Counted from the first letter of the stretch, positions 16,755 to 26,463 are shown. The stretch is 64,000 nt of DNA from VBDM01 sp963699535 (GCA_963699535.1 CAVOUJ010000001.1:27008-91007); one strand, 5' to 3'. A program made the numbers and translations. Notes: generated by a model from the sequence alone, not told the origin.

Positions 16755-17162
16755 ATGCTGACCCGGACTGCATCGCTCCATACCGTTTGCAGGGTTGCCG
16801 CGGTATTGGTGCTCATCGCCGTGCTCGTACTGAGCTTCCTGCCATCGGATTCGGCGGACCCGATGCGGGTGTTCTCCTGGAATTCAGTCGATCTCAGCCA
16901 TGTGGTTGCCTACGCGGCGCTTGCCGGCACAGCCCTGTTGTCGGTGCCCAGGCTGAGGCTGTGGTCGGGGATTGGCCTCGTGTTTGCGATTAGTCTTCTG
17001 GGGCTTGCGATCGAGGTGTTTCAGCCTCTGGTCGGAAGGACAACCAGTGTCGTCGACTTTGCTGAGAACGAGGTCGGCGTTGCCGTTGGAATAGCGATAT
17101 TCTGCGTCTATTGGGTTGGGCAGAAAATCCGCGCGAGGGACAAGCACTCCACCAGCGAATAG
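16755..17162 (+). CDS. VanZ-like membrane protein
   Basis: This 135-residue protein has four predicted transmembrane helices and the VanZ-like pattern: FLPSDS after helix 1, DLSHVVAYAALAG (D-K/L-x-x-H) in helix 2, LGLAIEVFQPLVGRTTSVVDFAENEVGVAVG near the end. VanZ-like proteins are common in EPS and exosortase loci, but their exact role is unknown. It begins 38 bases after the dehydrogenase and is probably co-transcribed. A TTG at 16734 with GGAG five bases upstream is an alternative start. Confidence 0.78.
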   Translation: MLTRTASLHTVCRVAAVLVLIAVLVLSFLPSDSADPMRVFSWNSVDLSHVVAYAALAGTALLSVPRLRLWSGIGLVFAISLLGLAIEVFQPLVGRTTSVVDFAENEVGVAVGIAIFCVYWVGQKIRARDKHSTSE

Positions 17163-17216
17163 ACGGCGGCACGGCGGCGATCTACGAAGCACGGCGAACC
17201 GGCGTAGGACATGAGA

Positions 17217-18773
17217 TCACGCCATCTTTTGCCTGAAAGCGCCCAGCAGCTTCGCTCTCTCGTCGCGTTTCAGACCGAATACCCAACTCCCTAGAACTGC
17301 AATCGGGACTGCAATTGTCACTTGCAGAAAGAACAATCCCAAGCTGCCTGCGGGCCATGCCGTTTCAATCACGTAGGACACCCCGGCGAACGGAAGGATC
17401 GCAACAATTGGCCGCCCGATCGCGTTTGCGTAGTACTCAGCTATTGAAATATGGAGCGCTTTTCTCGCATAGGCGACATCCATCGCAAACGACGCAACCA
17501 GTCTTGGGACCAGCATTCCCCAAGCAGCGCCGAGGACCCCGATTCCCTGTACCAGGGCGATGCTCAAAGCGATGCTCCCTGCAGCCTCGAACGCGAATAT
17601 CGGCACCATCCCCTTCTGTTTTCCCAACCCTATCATCGTCGTAGTGCAGACCTGGTGACCTATCATGGCCCATAGTGAAACGCTCAGTATCGTGAGAATC
17701 TGGCCCGCTAGTTTTCCGTACTCCGCTCCCATCCACAACGATATGAACGAATCTCCGCGGACGATGAACGTTGCGATTATCGGCAGAATGACCAAGTGCG
17801 CGTAGCGGGTCCCGTCTATCAGTACACGTTTCACGCTTTCAACTTGGCCCGCCCCCTCCATGGAGCTGACTGCGGGCATCAGTGTGTGCGTAATTCCGCT
17901 CAACAACTGCCGCGTATACTCGGCCAGAGATTCCGCAATGCTGTAGTAGGTAACCATCGCTACAGGCAAGATGGCCCCTATCAGTATGAGTCCGGAGTTG
18001 TTGGTAAGCGAGCCCAGGACATGTATCCCGGAGGAAAGGAGCCCAAAGGAAAGAATCTTCCTGAGGGGTTCGGGGGAGAAAGCTCGGCGAATACTGGTCT
18101 TGGCTTCCGGATATGCTCTTCTGCTTAGAATCCATGACAGTGTCAGCTGAATAGCGGACGCGAACAGCTGGATCACGGCCAGTACAATTATTGCTTGGTC
18201 TGCGTGGTGGCTTATCGTGGCATCTGTTTCCAGAGCAAAGACTATTGCAGAGCTTCTGACGACGACTCCAATGACACTGACCGCGTTGAATAGATCAAAC
18301 CGGTGCCGTGCGGTCAGAATGCCGCCGTAGACGCCCGTGACAAGGGCAATGGCCATGTTTGTCGCCATGATCATGATGGCTATTTTCACTGCGCTTTCCG
18401 ATCCGGGCGGTATCGAGAAAATCCGTTCAACGAAGAGGCTGACCCCGGCCCCCAAAGCGATTGCCACGAGCCCCGCCATCGTGAACGCGAGCACGGCCGC
18501 CGATTTGATCTCGCTTGCGCCTTCGTGGTTTCCGGTAGTGTGGTACGCGGAAATGAACTTGGTTACCGCACTGCGCACTCCCAGATCGAGCAGGCCGAAA
18601 TAAGCTACAAGCGATCCTATGAGAGCCCAAATCCCGTAAGTCGTCGTACCCAGCTTGCCAAGGATGTAAGGTCCCAGGAAGAAGCTAACGACCGCGCTGA
18701 AGAGGAAAGCTCCCCAATTGGAGCCCACATTTCGCACGAATCGAGCGGCGATTTTCTTTGAGTCGCTAGACAT
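17217..18773 (-). CDS. Wzx-type polysaccharide flippase (MATE/MOP superfamily)
   Basis: This 518-residue membrane protein has about 12 to 14 hydrophobic helices and the N-terminal pattern NVGSNWGAFLFSAVVSFFLGPYILGKLGTTTYGIWAL, usual for oligosaccharide flippases of the Wzx family. These move lipid-linked sugar units across the inner membrane. The start at 18773 was chosen because the sequence before it is not membrane-like. The coding region reads as somewhat less GC-rich than its flanks, as does the following pair of glycosyltransferase genes; transfer of this stretch is possible but not shown. Confidence 0.82.
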   Translation of the reverse strand: MSSDSKKIAARFVRNVGSNWGAFLFSAVVSFFLGPYILGKLGTTTYGIWALIGSLVAYFGLLDLGVRSAVTKFISAYHTTGNHEGASEIKSAAVLAFTMAGLVAIALGAGVSLFVERIFSIPPGSESAVKIAIMIMATNMAIALVTGVYGGILTARHRFDLFNAVSVIGVVVRSSAIVFALETDATISHHADQAIIVLAVIQLFASAIQLTLSWILSRRAYPEAKTSIRRAFSPEPLRKILSFGLLSSGIHVLGSLTNNSGLILIGAILPVAMVTYYSIAESLAEYTRQLLSGITHTLMPAVSSMEGAGQVESVKRVLIDGTRYAHLVILPIIATFIVRGDSFISLWMGAEYGKLAGQILTILSVSLWAMIGHQVCTTTMIGLGKQKGMVPIFAFEAAGSIALSIALVQGIGVLGAAWGMLVPRLVASFAMDVAYARKALHISIAEYYANAIGRPIVAILPFAGVSYVIETAWPAGSLGLFFLQVTIAVPIAVLGSWVFGLKRDERAKLLGAFRQKMA

Positions 18774-18954
18774 GGCGCCACTTTGCGGCCTGCTCGCCCA
18801 CACCGTCAAGTTGGACAATATTCCGCAATACGTTAAGATTCCTTCGAGCGTTTTCCCCGTCGCTGGATGATGAGACGACGGCTGGCGCGAAGCGTATTCC
18901 ACCTGAATTTGGATCATCTCGTTCTGTCGTGGGCGCGCAATCCCTCCCTACCCA

Positions 18955-20205
18955 TTGAAAAAAGCCGTCCTGTTCGTCTCCCAGCAATTCCCCTATCCGC
19001 TGACGGATGGGGGAAACATCCGCACCTTCAAATTGCTGGAGGGGTTGGCCTCACGGTACGACGTCTGCCTGATCGCCTCGGTCCGTTCGGACACAGACAT
19101 CCAGGAAGGCCTGCTATTGCTGAAGGGATTCTGCGCCGAGGTGGTCTGCGTTCCCGACGTCAAATCCAAGAGTCCGCTCTCCTCGATCCTCACGGTCGGA
19201 CGGGCACTGCTGCGAAACCTCCCCATGGCTGTCGCCTACAATTTCAACCCCCACATCCAAAGTGAAGTCGAGGTTCGGCGGGCTCGGGAAAACTTCTGGG
19301 CCATTCACATGAACCATCTTGACACCGTCCAGTATTTTTCAGTGGGAGGCATTACGGAGAAGACGGTCCTGGACTCGCACAACCTCCTGCATTTGTTCTA
19401 TGCGAAGGCTGCCTCGATTGAGCGTTCTCTTTGGAAGCGGACTCTGCTACGCCTCGAAGCGTGGCGGATGAGAAGATACGAGTTTCGGGTCTTTACAGCT
19501 CTCGACAACGTCATCGTTTGCTCGGAATTGGAGAAAGGCCATCTCGCGGGGACTTTCGGAGCGACTAAGGTGCACGTGGTCCCCAACGGAGTTGACTGCG
19601 CATATTTCCACCCTCCCCAGGAAGGCTATGAACGCAATCCGCCCACGGTTGTTTTCACGGGGGCGATGGGATATTCCCCCAACTCGGATGCGGCCATTTA
19701 TTTCATCCGAGAAGTGATGCCGATATTGCGGAAGCGGACGCGGGGAGTCCGTTTCGTGGCAGTTGGCCGGGATCCTCCGGCGGAACTGTTAGCTCTCGGA
19801 AAGCAATGGACCGACGTCGTCGTGACCGGCAAAGTTTCGGATGTCCGGGAGTATGTCTGGGGCGCGAGGATCTTTGTCGTTCCCATACGCAAGGGGGCCG
19901 GAACCAGGCTCAAGGTCTTGGAAGCCTTTGCAATGGGGATCCCCACCGTTTCCACCTCCGTAGGCGCCGAGGGCATCGAGTTCACACCGGGGCAGGATCT
20001 TTTGCTGGCCGATGATCCCTCGTCGCTTGCCGACCGCATCGTGGACTTGCTTGAGAATCCGGCTCAATGTGAAGCACTCGGGAAGCGCGCAATGGCCTTG
20101 GCCCAAAGTCGCTACGATTGGAAAGCCGTGACCGCAAGTCTGCTCGAAAGTTACGAGCGGTTGGCCGCACCACGCCGGAACGAAACCTCTCCCACACACA
20201 GGTAG
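18955..20205 (+). CDS. Glycosyltransferase, GT4 family
   Basis: This 416-residue protein is a GT-B fold glycosyltransferase. It opens with KKAVLFVSQQFPYPLTDGGNIRTFKLLEGL, has VHVVPNGVDCAYF between the two domains, TVVFTGAMGYSPNSDA at the start of the donor domain, and RLKVLEAFAMGIPTVSTSVGAEGI, the E-X7-E-like donor-binding segment of GT4 enzymes. The pattern TGAMGYSPN resembles the glycosyltransferases found in XrtA-type EPS loci. It uses a TTG start at 18955 with no strong ribosome binding site; no better start was seen. A strong hairpin terminator follows. Confidence 0.82.
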   Translation: MKKAVLFVSQQFPYPLTDGGNIRTFKLLEGLASRYDVCLIASVRSDTDIQEGLLLLKGFCAEVVCVPDVKSKSPLSSILTVGRALLRNLPMAVAYNFNPHIQSEVEVRRARENFWAIHMNHLDTVQYFSVGGITEKTVLDSHNLLHLFYAKAASIERSLWKRTLLRLEAWRMRRYEFRVFTALDNVIVCSELEKGHLAGTFGATKVHVVPNGVDCAYFHPPQEGYERNPPTVVFTGAMGYSPNSDAAIYFIREVMPILRKRTRGVRFVAVGRDPPAELLALGKQWTDVVVTGKVSDVREYVWGARIFVVPIRKGAGTRLKVLEAFAMGIPTVSTSVGAEGIEFTPGQDLLLADDPSSLADRIVDLLENPAQCEALGKRAMALAQSRYDWKAVTASLLESYERLAAPRRNETSPTHR

Positions 20206-20234
20206 GCGCCAGCGCGGCACGCTTGCCCACCCAA

Positions 20235-20285
20235 GCCCTCGTACCTGAGAAACCCGGCGGCCTTCAGGACGAGGGCCGCATTTTT
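20235..20285 (+). terminator. Strong hairpin terminator inside a convergent gene end
   Basis: GCCCTCGT-A-CCTGA at 20235-20248 pairs with TCAGGACGAGGGC at 20264-20276, giving thirteen base pairs with one bulged A, followed by CGCA and TTTTT (20281-20285). It would end the transcript of the glycosyltransferase gene on the + strand. Its right arm and T tract lie inside the last codons of the convergent gene at 20264-21685. Confidence 0.7.
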
Positions 20286-21685
20286 GAGGTCATGATTTCA
20301 AAGATCTTCTTCGAAAGCGCGATTCCTTCGAACTCCTCCATGAAACTTGATGAGGGCGGGATGATTTCTCGCGGGGATTTTTCCACCTCCTCCAGAAAGG
20401 ACCGGATTGCCTCGGGAGGTTCTGATCCATTGAAGAGCGTCCCCAGGCGATGTCGCCGCACCAAATCCGCCGTTTCCGAGCCTTCGTCCGCAACGCTTAA
20501 GATGGGGTTGCCTGCGAAGGCATATTCAAAAACCTTGGCTGGTACCTGCAAGAGGCTCCCGGGATATAGGAGCAGGAGCACGTCGGCATTCGCCTCTTCT
20601 TGTCTTGCCGTCTGGACAGCAACTTCGTCAGTGAATCGCAACGCGTGCGATTGTCCGGCCTCCGCGAACGCCCACTGGAGAACGGCCGGTTCCCTGACCG
20701 GACCCACGAATTTGAAAACGATGGGACGCCGTCCTTCCCAGGAGGCGGCCACGGCTGCCAAGGTGCGCGCCAATTCCTGCGGCATTCGATCCCGATGGAG
20801 AACCCCGACATGCGATACGACGAACTCGGCTTGATTGGAAGCTTGCCCCTTCCGACGCAGCCGGTCCATTTCCAATCGAGTTTCTTCCTCATACCCGTTG
20901 TAAACCGCGAAAATGCGGTCCTGCAGTTGCGGGTACTGCCGTAAGAACTCCTTTTCCATGGAGGCCGTATTCACGATCGTGGCCTTTCCCGTGCGGAGGG
21001 TCCATTCTTCCAGGAACCGGCTGACGCGATGATGCTCTGCCTTCCAATAGGGGTTGAAGGTCCAGGGATCTCGATAATCCAGGTACACGGGAATTCCAAG
21101 AATGCGCCCCGCCAATGAGGCGGTGATTAGGCCAGACCAGGGGGGGCCAGAAACGAAGATGGCGTCGGCCTTGCCCCTTAGCCGTTCCAGCAAGATGAGG
21201 GGCAAGGTCGTCAGGATCCACCCCGTGTAGTGATCGGGTACCAAGAACCAGTCCATGACGTAATCCACCCACCGTGACAGCCATCCTTTGGAGGGATTCG
21301 GCCCACCGGACGGAGGTCCCTGGAGCGAGGGCCCTTGGGGCGCAGAGGCGGAGGTCGGTGGTAGGCCTTGGATAGGGCTTTTCCTCAGGCGATCACGAAG
21401 TGCCAGGAGGATCTTGAAACCATGAATGGAAGGGGTGCGTATGACGCGCACACCCGGAGGAATCCTTTCATTCAAGGCCAGGTCGATTCCCGAATAATTT
21501 CCCAATGCCGGGGTCTTGGGATGGGCGCTGAACACCGTAACACTGTGCCCCTTGCTCCTCAAATATTCCGCTAAACGCAGGGGCCTTCGATATCCGACTT
21601 GTGAAAGTGGGGGGAAAAAGTAGGCTACGATGACGAATTTCAAGGGTTTCTTCCAGAAATCAGGCGCTGTTCTCTGAGTCGCCAC
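20264..21685 (-). CDS. Glycosyltransferase, GT4-like
   Basis: This 473-residue protein has the features of a GT-B enzyme: KFVIVAYFFPPLSQVGYRRPLRLAEYL at the N-terminus (a common start in WbuB-like GT4 proteins), DAIFVSGPPWSGLI in the first domain, VYLDYRDPWTFNP, and in the second domain VSHVGVLHRDRMPQEL and KVFEYAFAGNPILSVADEGSETADL with the donor-binding Glu. A Pro/Ser/Gly-rich insert of about 30 residues after position 110 is unusual. It is convergent with the previous glycosyltransferase, and both probably add sugars to the EPS unit. Confidence 0.78.
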   Translation of the reverse strand: MATQRTAPDFWKKPLKFVIVAYFFPPLSQVGYRRPLRLAEYLRSKGHSVTVFSAHPKTPALGNYSGIDLALNERIPPGVRVIRTPSIHGFKILLALRDRLRKSPIQGLPPTSASAPQGPSLQGPPSGGPNPSKGWLSRWVDYVMDWFLVPDHYTGWILTTLPLILLERLRGKADAIFVSGPPWSGLITASLAGRILGIPVYLDYRDPWTFNPYWKAEHHRVSRFLEEWTLRTGKATIVNTASMEKEFLRQYPQLQDRIFAVYNGYEEETRLEMDRLRRKGQASNQAEFVVSHVGVLHRDRMPQELARTLAAVAASWEGRRPIVFKFVGPVREPAVLQWAFAEAGQSHALRFTDEVAVQTARQEEANADVLLLLYPGSLLQVPAKVFEYAFAGNPILSVADEGSETADLVRRHRLGTLFNGSEPPEAIRSFLEEVEKSPREIIPPSSSFMEEFEGIALSKKIFEIMTSKMRPSS

Positions 21686-21807
21686 TCATGTGTTTCGGAA
21701 GGTCTCCGACCGAACAAGTGCGCGTGGAAGGCGGAAGGCAGCGCATGCTGGATCTTGTGCGCGCGGTGCGCACGCCACACACGGACGGATAGCGGACCAG
21801 GCTGAGA

Positions 21808-22855
21808 TTATTGGGGACCTTGCGTTGGATCGACGCGCTTCAACCAGATCTCCCGCCAATAGGTGCTCGACGCGCGCGGACAGCCTAAACGCTTTTCGGT
21901 GCATTCGGCCCGGCAGAAAACGTTCTCGAGCTGAATGCAGGCTATTTTCATGCGGTTAAACTTGCCGGTCTTTTCGTGAATGATCGCGTCGACGCGCTGC
22001 TGCACGCGATACCGTTGGCCGGAGTATTTCAACATTTCAACGTCAAAACGCATGCCGCGATTGAGGCCTGAGGGGGTAATGGTCGAGGCGATTTCCTCCT
22101 TGGACTTGACCTCGACCCACTCGCCGGCCTTCAAGTCAAGCGATTCGGCTGGTGTTCGCGAGCCTTCGGGTATGCGACCGACGATTTCCGGAAAGAGTTG
22201 GCCGCCGCGCACTCTCTGGAATTCGTTGTAGGCGCCGACGAGCAGCCGGTAGCCGCCTAAGCGGACGAGTTTGCGGTACCCGGACAGCAGGAGCAGTTTG
22301 ATCATGTGCCAAGTGCTGTGGTTGCCGCTGGTGACGTCTTGGACGTATTGCCGAACATCCCACCAATGCAATGGTTCGCTGGCTTCGAAGATCGCGGTGG
22401 TCTGGCAGACCCACGTGGGGTCCTTCGGGTCGCCGCCGGGAGCGTGCATGGCGCGCACGACGTCGCTCTCGGTGCAGTTGGCGATCGATGCCGGAGCTGC
22501 CGGTGCGCGCCCGGAGTCGGCACGCTTCAGCCACGCTTCCTTCCAGAAGAATACGCAATCCGCCTGACACCCGTTGTGCAGCGCTCCGTCGCATCGCCCC
22601 CCCTCCAGATGAACGGTGTCGTGCATCCGGCGCCCGCCGGTCTTGTGGACACTGGAGTCGCAGGTCTTGTGAGCCGTTTTGTACACTCTTCAGGCGTTTG
22701 CCGCACAAGGCGAACATCTCAGGCTGAAACGGCAATCCGTCCATTCTGCCGTCGCGATCGAGCGTGGCGAGAATTTCTTCTTTCGGGCGGACTACAACCG
22801 ATTCACCGGCGCGCAGGCCCAGGCTCATCGATTTCGACAGCGGACTGCGCGGCAT
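21808..22855 (-). CDS. Uncharacterised protein with two related Cys-containing modules, one frameshift
   Basis: Reading from ATG 22855, the frame is good until about 22687, where one extra A is needed to explain a shift; removing it joins GKRLK to VYKTAHKTCD and continues to 21808, about 349 residues in all. The protein holds two related modules. Module A (residues about 12-113) has AGESVVVRPKEEILATL, GLPFQPEMFALCGKR, HLEG-RCDG-CQADC and FWKEAWLKR. Module B (C-terminal 100 residues) has AGEWVEVKSKEEIASTI, GMRFDVEMLKYSGQR, LENVFC-RLGCP and YWREIWLKR. I have seen this kind of sequence as an unnamed family in EPS loci, but know no function. No signal peptide. It begins three bases after the stop of the oxygenase gene upstream, so the two form one unit. 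Confidence 0.6.
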
Positions 22856-22858
22856 GAC

Positions 22859-23767
22859 CTACGCGATTTGCTTTCCGGTGTCCTTGAACGATCGGCCGAT
22901 CGCCTCTTCCGGATCGAGCGGCTTCAGATCACTGACACGGAGAAAGTCCTTGAGGGTCGTGCCGGTGGCTTTGCCGTCCAGATTTTCCGGTCCACGACCC
23001 GATCGGATGTCCTCCAGATGCAAGGTGCGCAAGTCGTAGCTGTAGCGAATGGTTTCCATCTGATTGGGCGCCGACGCATGCAAATGGCAGGTGGAAAATA
23101 CCATCAGATCGCCGGCGTTTTGCACGATGCGCACGTCCGGAGTATCGCCGAGAGATTGCGTCGGGACCGGGTGCTTCCGGTTCTCGGTGCCGATATTCTG
23201 CGCGGCGGCGAATCGTGCTTTCGCGACCCATTCGTCATAGTCCCAATCCGCCGAGGCATTGCCGACCGGCCGGCGAAAGTAGTCGATGAACATCGACATC
23301 ACATGTGAAGGCTCGCTATCGAATATCGGAACCCAATAGTTGACCAATTGCCGAGGATGGGCGTACCAAGTATCGCGGTGCGGCTTATACGCATAGCTGA
23401 CGCCCGTGGTCAGGTAATTCCCGGGCGGCGCTACCCGCAGGCGGGGCAGATCGAAATAGGTCAGCTCCGGGTCGCACCCCATGCCAGCGATGAGTTCCTG
23501 GCACAACGTTCTTGTGCGTGCATTGTTCGTGAACTTGGATTTCAAGGGGCCGGTGTACTCGACAAATTTGCCGACATCCATGGCCGCGTGGGCTCGCCGT
23601 ATGTCCACGCCCTTTGGAAATGCTGCCATGGCCAGCTCCCGCGCCCATTCCACGATCTTCGTCGACGCGGGAGGCGACGAGTAAAGAAACAGGCCGCCAT
23701 CGAAAATTCGTTTGCGACGATCGTCGTCGGTGGTCTTCCGGTTCACATATATTGGCGTGAGGCTCAT
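22859..23767 (-). CDS. Phytanoyl-CoA dioxygenase-like Fe(II)/2-oxoglutarate oxygenase
   Basis: This 302-residue protein looks like a member of the Fe(II)/2-oxoglutarate-dependent oxygenases. YKPHRDTWYAHP supplies an H-X-D iron-binding pair, and STCHLHASAPNQMETIRYSYDLRTL supplies a distal His and an Arg that could bind 2-oxoglutarate. Such enzymes hydroxylate small molecules or sugars; the substrate is unknown. The ATG at 23767 was chosen over an upstream one because GGGAGG lies at a good distance. The two-module Cys protein gene follows after a three-base gap. The pair sits between glycosyltransferases and a C-methyltransferase, so a role in sugar modification is an inference. Confidence 0.65.
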   Translation of the reverse strand: MSLTPIYVNRKTTDDDRRKRIFDGGLFLYSSPPASTKIVEWARELAMAAFPKGVDIRRAHAAMDVGKFVEYTGPLKSKFTNNARTRTLCQELIAGMGCDPELTYFDLPRLRVAPPGNYLTTGVSYAYKPHRDTWYAHPRQLVNYWVPIFDSEPSHVMSMFIDYFRRPVGNASADWDYDEWVAKARFAAAQNIGTENRKHPVPTQSLGDTPDVRIVQNAGDLMVFSTCHLHASAPNQMETIRYSYDLRTLHLEDIRSGRGPENLDGKATGTTLKDFLRVSDLKPLDPEEAIGRSFKDTGKQIA

Positions 23768-23955
23768 GCTTCCCTCCCAGGATACAAAGCATCTCGTCGG
23801 CAAGAAAACTGCGGTAAGGACTTCATATTATACGGGTTCGGGACGACAAAAAAACGTCCCGTCCACGGTCCTGCCGGACGCTCGCTATACTGACCTTGCC
23901 TCCATTTTTCGTATCCCAGTATCCCATAGAGTGACGGCGGGTCGGAGCCGCTCTC

Positions 23956-25146
23956 CTAGCCTGCGACGAAGGACGTTTTCAAGAGAGCATTGACCGGATA
24001 GACGGTTATTGCCAAGCCGAGAGCAGCGATCTGGGCTCGCACTTCGTCGAGATACACAGGATTCATGAGCACGACGAACTTTGGCGCGAGTCTGCGTAGT
24101 TCTTCCGGCGCGTATACGGGGAGTCCCGATCCCGGCAGATACTTGCCTTGGCGATGCGGGCTCAAATCGATGGCGCCATCGATAACCGTTGGGTCAGGAA
24201 GGGCCGCCATGAACCCGACGGTCTTCGCGGCACCCTGCCACACGATGACAGGCGGCTGTTCCTGCCTGAGATGGCGGAGCGCGCGCTGACAAGCATCGAT
24301 CGCGATGCGCACATCGTCGGCAAACTCGCGATACTTCGTCAGCAGATTCGCTTGCGTCAGCAATGCGCTCGCGGGATCTGCCTGCGAACGCGCTCTCGCC
24401 TCGACGATGAGATACTGATCGTCGTATACGCGAGCGGCCCGGGTTACCTCGAATCCGGCAAGCACGAAGGCGCTTTTTGCCGTCTGCTCGGTGAAATAGT
24501 TGCAGTGCTCGTAGTAGATATCCCAAAACGCCCGTTCGGCGAATACTCGTTCGGCGTCGGGAATTTCGAACAATACAACGCGCTGCGGATCGGCTGCTGC
24601 CCAGCGGTGCACCAGTAACAGAAACCCGTGTACGTCCTGTATGTGTTCCAAGGTGTGCCTGCACACAAGAGCGTTTGCGGCCAGGTCCAAGTGGGTGACA
24701 TCGAACGAGTGGGCGATCAGCTCGACACCAGGTATGCGAGCTTCGCCGGTGCCATCCGCCAAAGGGTCGATGCCGATCGCTTTACCGACGCCGCATTCCA
24801 CGAGCTGGCGCAAGAAGTCGCCGCTGCCGCAGCCGATTTCGAGAACGGTTTTCCCGTCCAATTGGTGGCGAGTCACCCAATCCTGAGCGAGCGATTTGGC
24901 GAAGCTACCGAAATGCGCGGATGCGGCCTGAGAGCTTTCGTATCGGGCACCGATCTCGCCAAGCCGGGGATCGAAGACGCGATTGAAGACGAACCCGCAA
25001 TGGGCACAGTTTGCCAGTTGGACGCGGCCGTTGGCCAGACTCTTGGCTTCGTCCGCGGTAGCGAATACCGACCCGCAGGTGACCGGCACGTGCGCGACCG
25101 TGAAGAAGTCGGTTAACGACGATTCTCCGCACAAAGGACAGTTCAT
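23956..25146 (-). CDS. Class I SAM-dependent C-methyltransferase (NovU/TylC3 type)
   Basis: This 396-residue protein has three parts: an N-terminal zinc-type segment (MNCPLCGES and LANCAHCGFVFN, four cysteines), a SAM-binding core (TVLEIGCGSGDFLRQLVE), and a C-terminal domain with DLSPHRQGKYLPGSGLPVY. This is the layout of sugar 3-C-methyltransferases that act on nucleotide-linked keto-sugars. A paralogue of the same layout is at 26631-27917. The start at 25146 places the first Cys motif at the N-terminus. It diverges from the polysaccharide deacetylase gene. Confidence 0.8.
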   Translation of the reverse strand: MNCPLCGESSLTDFFTVAHVPVTCGSVFATADEAKSLANGRVQLANCAHCGFVFNRVFDPRLGEIGARYESSQAASAHFGSFAKSLAQDWVTRHQLDGKTVLEIGCGSGDFLRQLVECGVGKAIGIDPLADGTGEARIPGVELIAHSFDVTHLDLAANALVCRHTLEHIQDVHGFLLLVHRWAAADPQRVVLFEIPDAERVFAERAFWDIYYEHCNYFTEQTAKSAFVLAGFEVTRAARVYDDQYLIVEARARSQADPASALLTQANLLTKYREFADDVRIAIDACQRALRHLRQEQPPVIVWQGAAKTVGFMAALPDPTVIDGAIDLSPHRQGKYLPGSGLPVYAPEELRRLAPKFVVLMNPVYLDEVRAQIAALGLAITVYPVNALLKTSFVAG

Positions 25147-25518
25147 GGCGAGCACATGGAACCGTTGATCGGCATGACATGGACTGTGGTGGTGCCCCCC
25201 GCTACGCCCTGGCCGCCACGCACCATGCGGACCGCATCGATCTTGAACTCCAGCCTGTACACAATTGCCTCGCAAATCCAGACAGTCGGATTAGTGTAAT
25301 CGCTGCCCGGTGAACTTGGTCCGGTTTCTGGACACTTGTGTGACGGACGGCACTCGCTCCCCGAGGTTGCGGCACGGTCCGGTCTTGCGTTTGGTACCAT
25401 TGCGGCGGCCGCTTCAGGAATCCTGAAAAGCGGATCTGAAGCGGGAGCGGCTGGTTTGGTTACGAGGCGAAGACCGTCGCGGGCGTAGAATAACAAAGTC
25501 GCTATCGGGGAGAAGCCT
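25147..25518. other. Intergenic region between divergent genes
   Basis: These 372 bases separate the C-methyltransferase and the deacetylase. They should hold promoters for both directions. A TAGAAT at 25486-25491 is a possible -10 for the + strand, but no -35 at the right distance was found. No coding sequence, repeat or RNA structure was recognised. Confidence 0.4.
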
Positions 25519-26463
25519 TTGGACGTGTCTGAGTCGGTGCGGCAGGCAAATGCGCCATCGCAGCGAGATCGCATCAGCGGCCTGGGAGTAACTGCGAACA
25601 TTCGCAACGCGCTTACCGTAGACGTAGAGGACTACTTTCACGTCGCGGCCCTGGCGCCGAACATACATCGCGATAGCTGGCCTTCGCGTGAATCGCGTGT
25701 GGTCGGCAACACTCATAGATTGCTCGCAATCTTCGAACAGTTTGACGTTCGAGGGACCTTTTTCGTGCTGGGATGGGTGGCCGAACGGCACCCGCAACTC
25801 GTCAAGGACATCGCCGCGCGAGGCCACGAAATCGCCTGCCACGGGTTCTCACACCGCCTCGTCTATGAGCAGTCCCCGCAAGAGTTCCGTGAAGAGACTC
25901 TGCGCGCGAAGAATCTGCTCGAGGATATCACCGGGTCCGCGGTAGCCGGATATCGCGCGGCGAGCTATTCGATCGTAGGCAAGTCTCTGTGGGCCCTGGA
26001 CATCCTGGTAGAACTGGGATTCGTCTACGACTCGAGCATTTTTCCTGTGCGCCATGATCGCTATGGCATTCCCGGCGCCGAAAGGGCTCCGCACCGAATG
26101 TCCACGCCGGCCGGAGAATCCATCGTCGAGTGGCCGTTGTCGACGGCAAGAATTCTTGGATTCCGGCTGCCCGTAGCAGGAGGCGGATACTTCAGGCTGC
26201 TGCCGTATGGGTTGACGCGTTGGGGGCTGGCATCCATCAACCGACGCGAACTGCGCCCCTTTATCTTCTATCTTCACCCGTGGGAAATCGATCCGGGGCA
26301 ACCCCGGGTATCGACGGGCTGGTTGTCGCGCTTTCGTCACTATACGAACCTGGAAGAATGTGAGGGGCGATTGCGACGCCTGCTCGGTGCGTTTCAGTTC
26401 GGTACCGCCAGAGACGGACTCGCTGAGATCGGCCTCCTCCCCAGAGTAGACGGAACCCGCTGA
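25519..26463 (+). CDS. XrtA-system-associated polysaccharide deacetylase
   Basis: This 314-residue protein has a NodB-type deacetylase fold. LTVDVEDYFHV carries the metal-binding and catalytic Asp pair, GHEIACHGFSHR the H-X3-H metal site, and GYRAASYSI the next motif. The C-terminal stretch FIFYLHPWEIDPGQPR belongs to the DUF3473 extension seen in the PEP-CTERM locus deacetylase family (TIGR03006, from memory). No signal peptide is seen, as usual for this group. It removes acetyl groups from amino sugars of the EPS or its precursors. The TTG start at 25519 is supported by GGGGAG seven bases upstream. Confidence 0.87.
   Translation: MDVSESVRQANAPSQRDRISGLGVTANIRNALTVDVEDYFHVAALAPNIHRDSWPSRESRVVGNTHRLLAIFEQFDVRGTFFVLGWVAERHPQLVKDIAARGHEIACHGFSHRLVYEQSPQEFREETLRAKNLLEDITGSAVAGYRAASYSIVGKSLWALDILVELGFVYDSSIFPVRHDRYGIPGAERAPHRMSTPAGESIVEWPLSTARILGFRLPVAGGGYFRLLPYGLTRWGLASINRRELRPFIFYLHPWEIDPGQPRVSTGWLSRFRHYTNLEECEGRLRRLLGAFQFGTARDGLAEIGLLPRVDGTR

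Noticed and set aside
22136..22855. A separate 239-residue gene
   Set aside because: Only its first 56 residues are real. They join the next frame at about 22687 to give the two-module Cys protein; the rest is out of frame.
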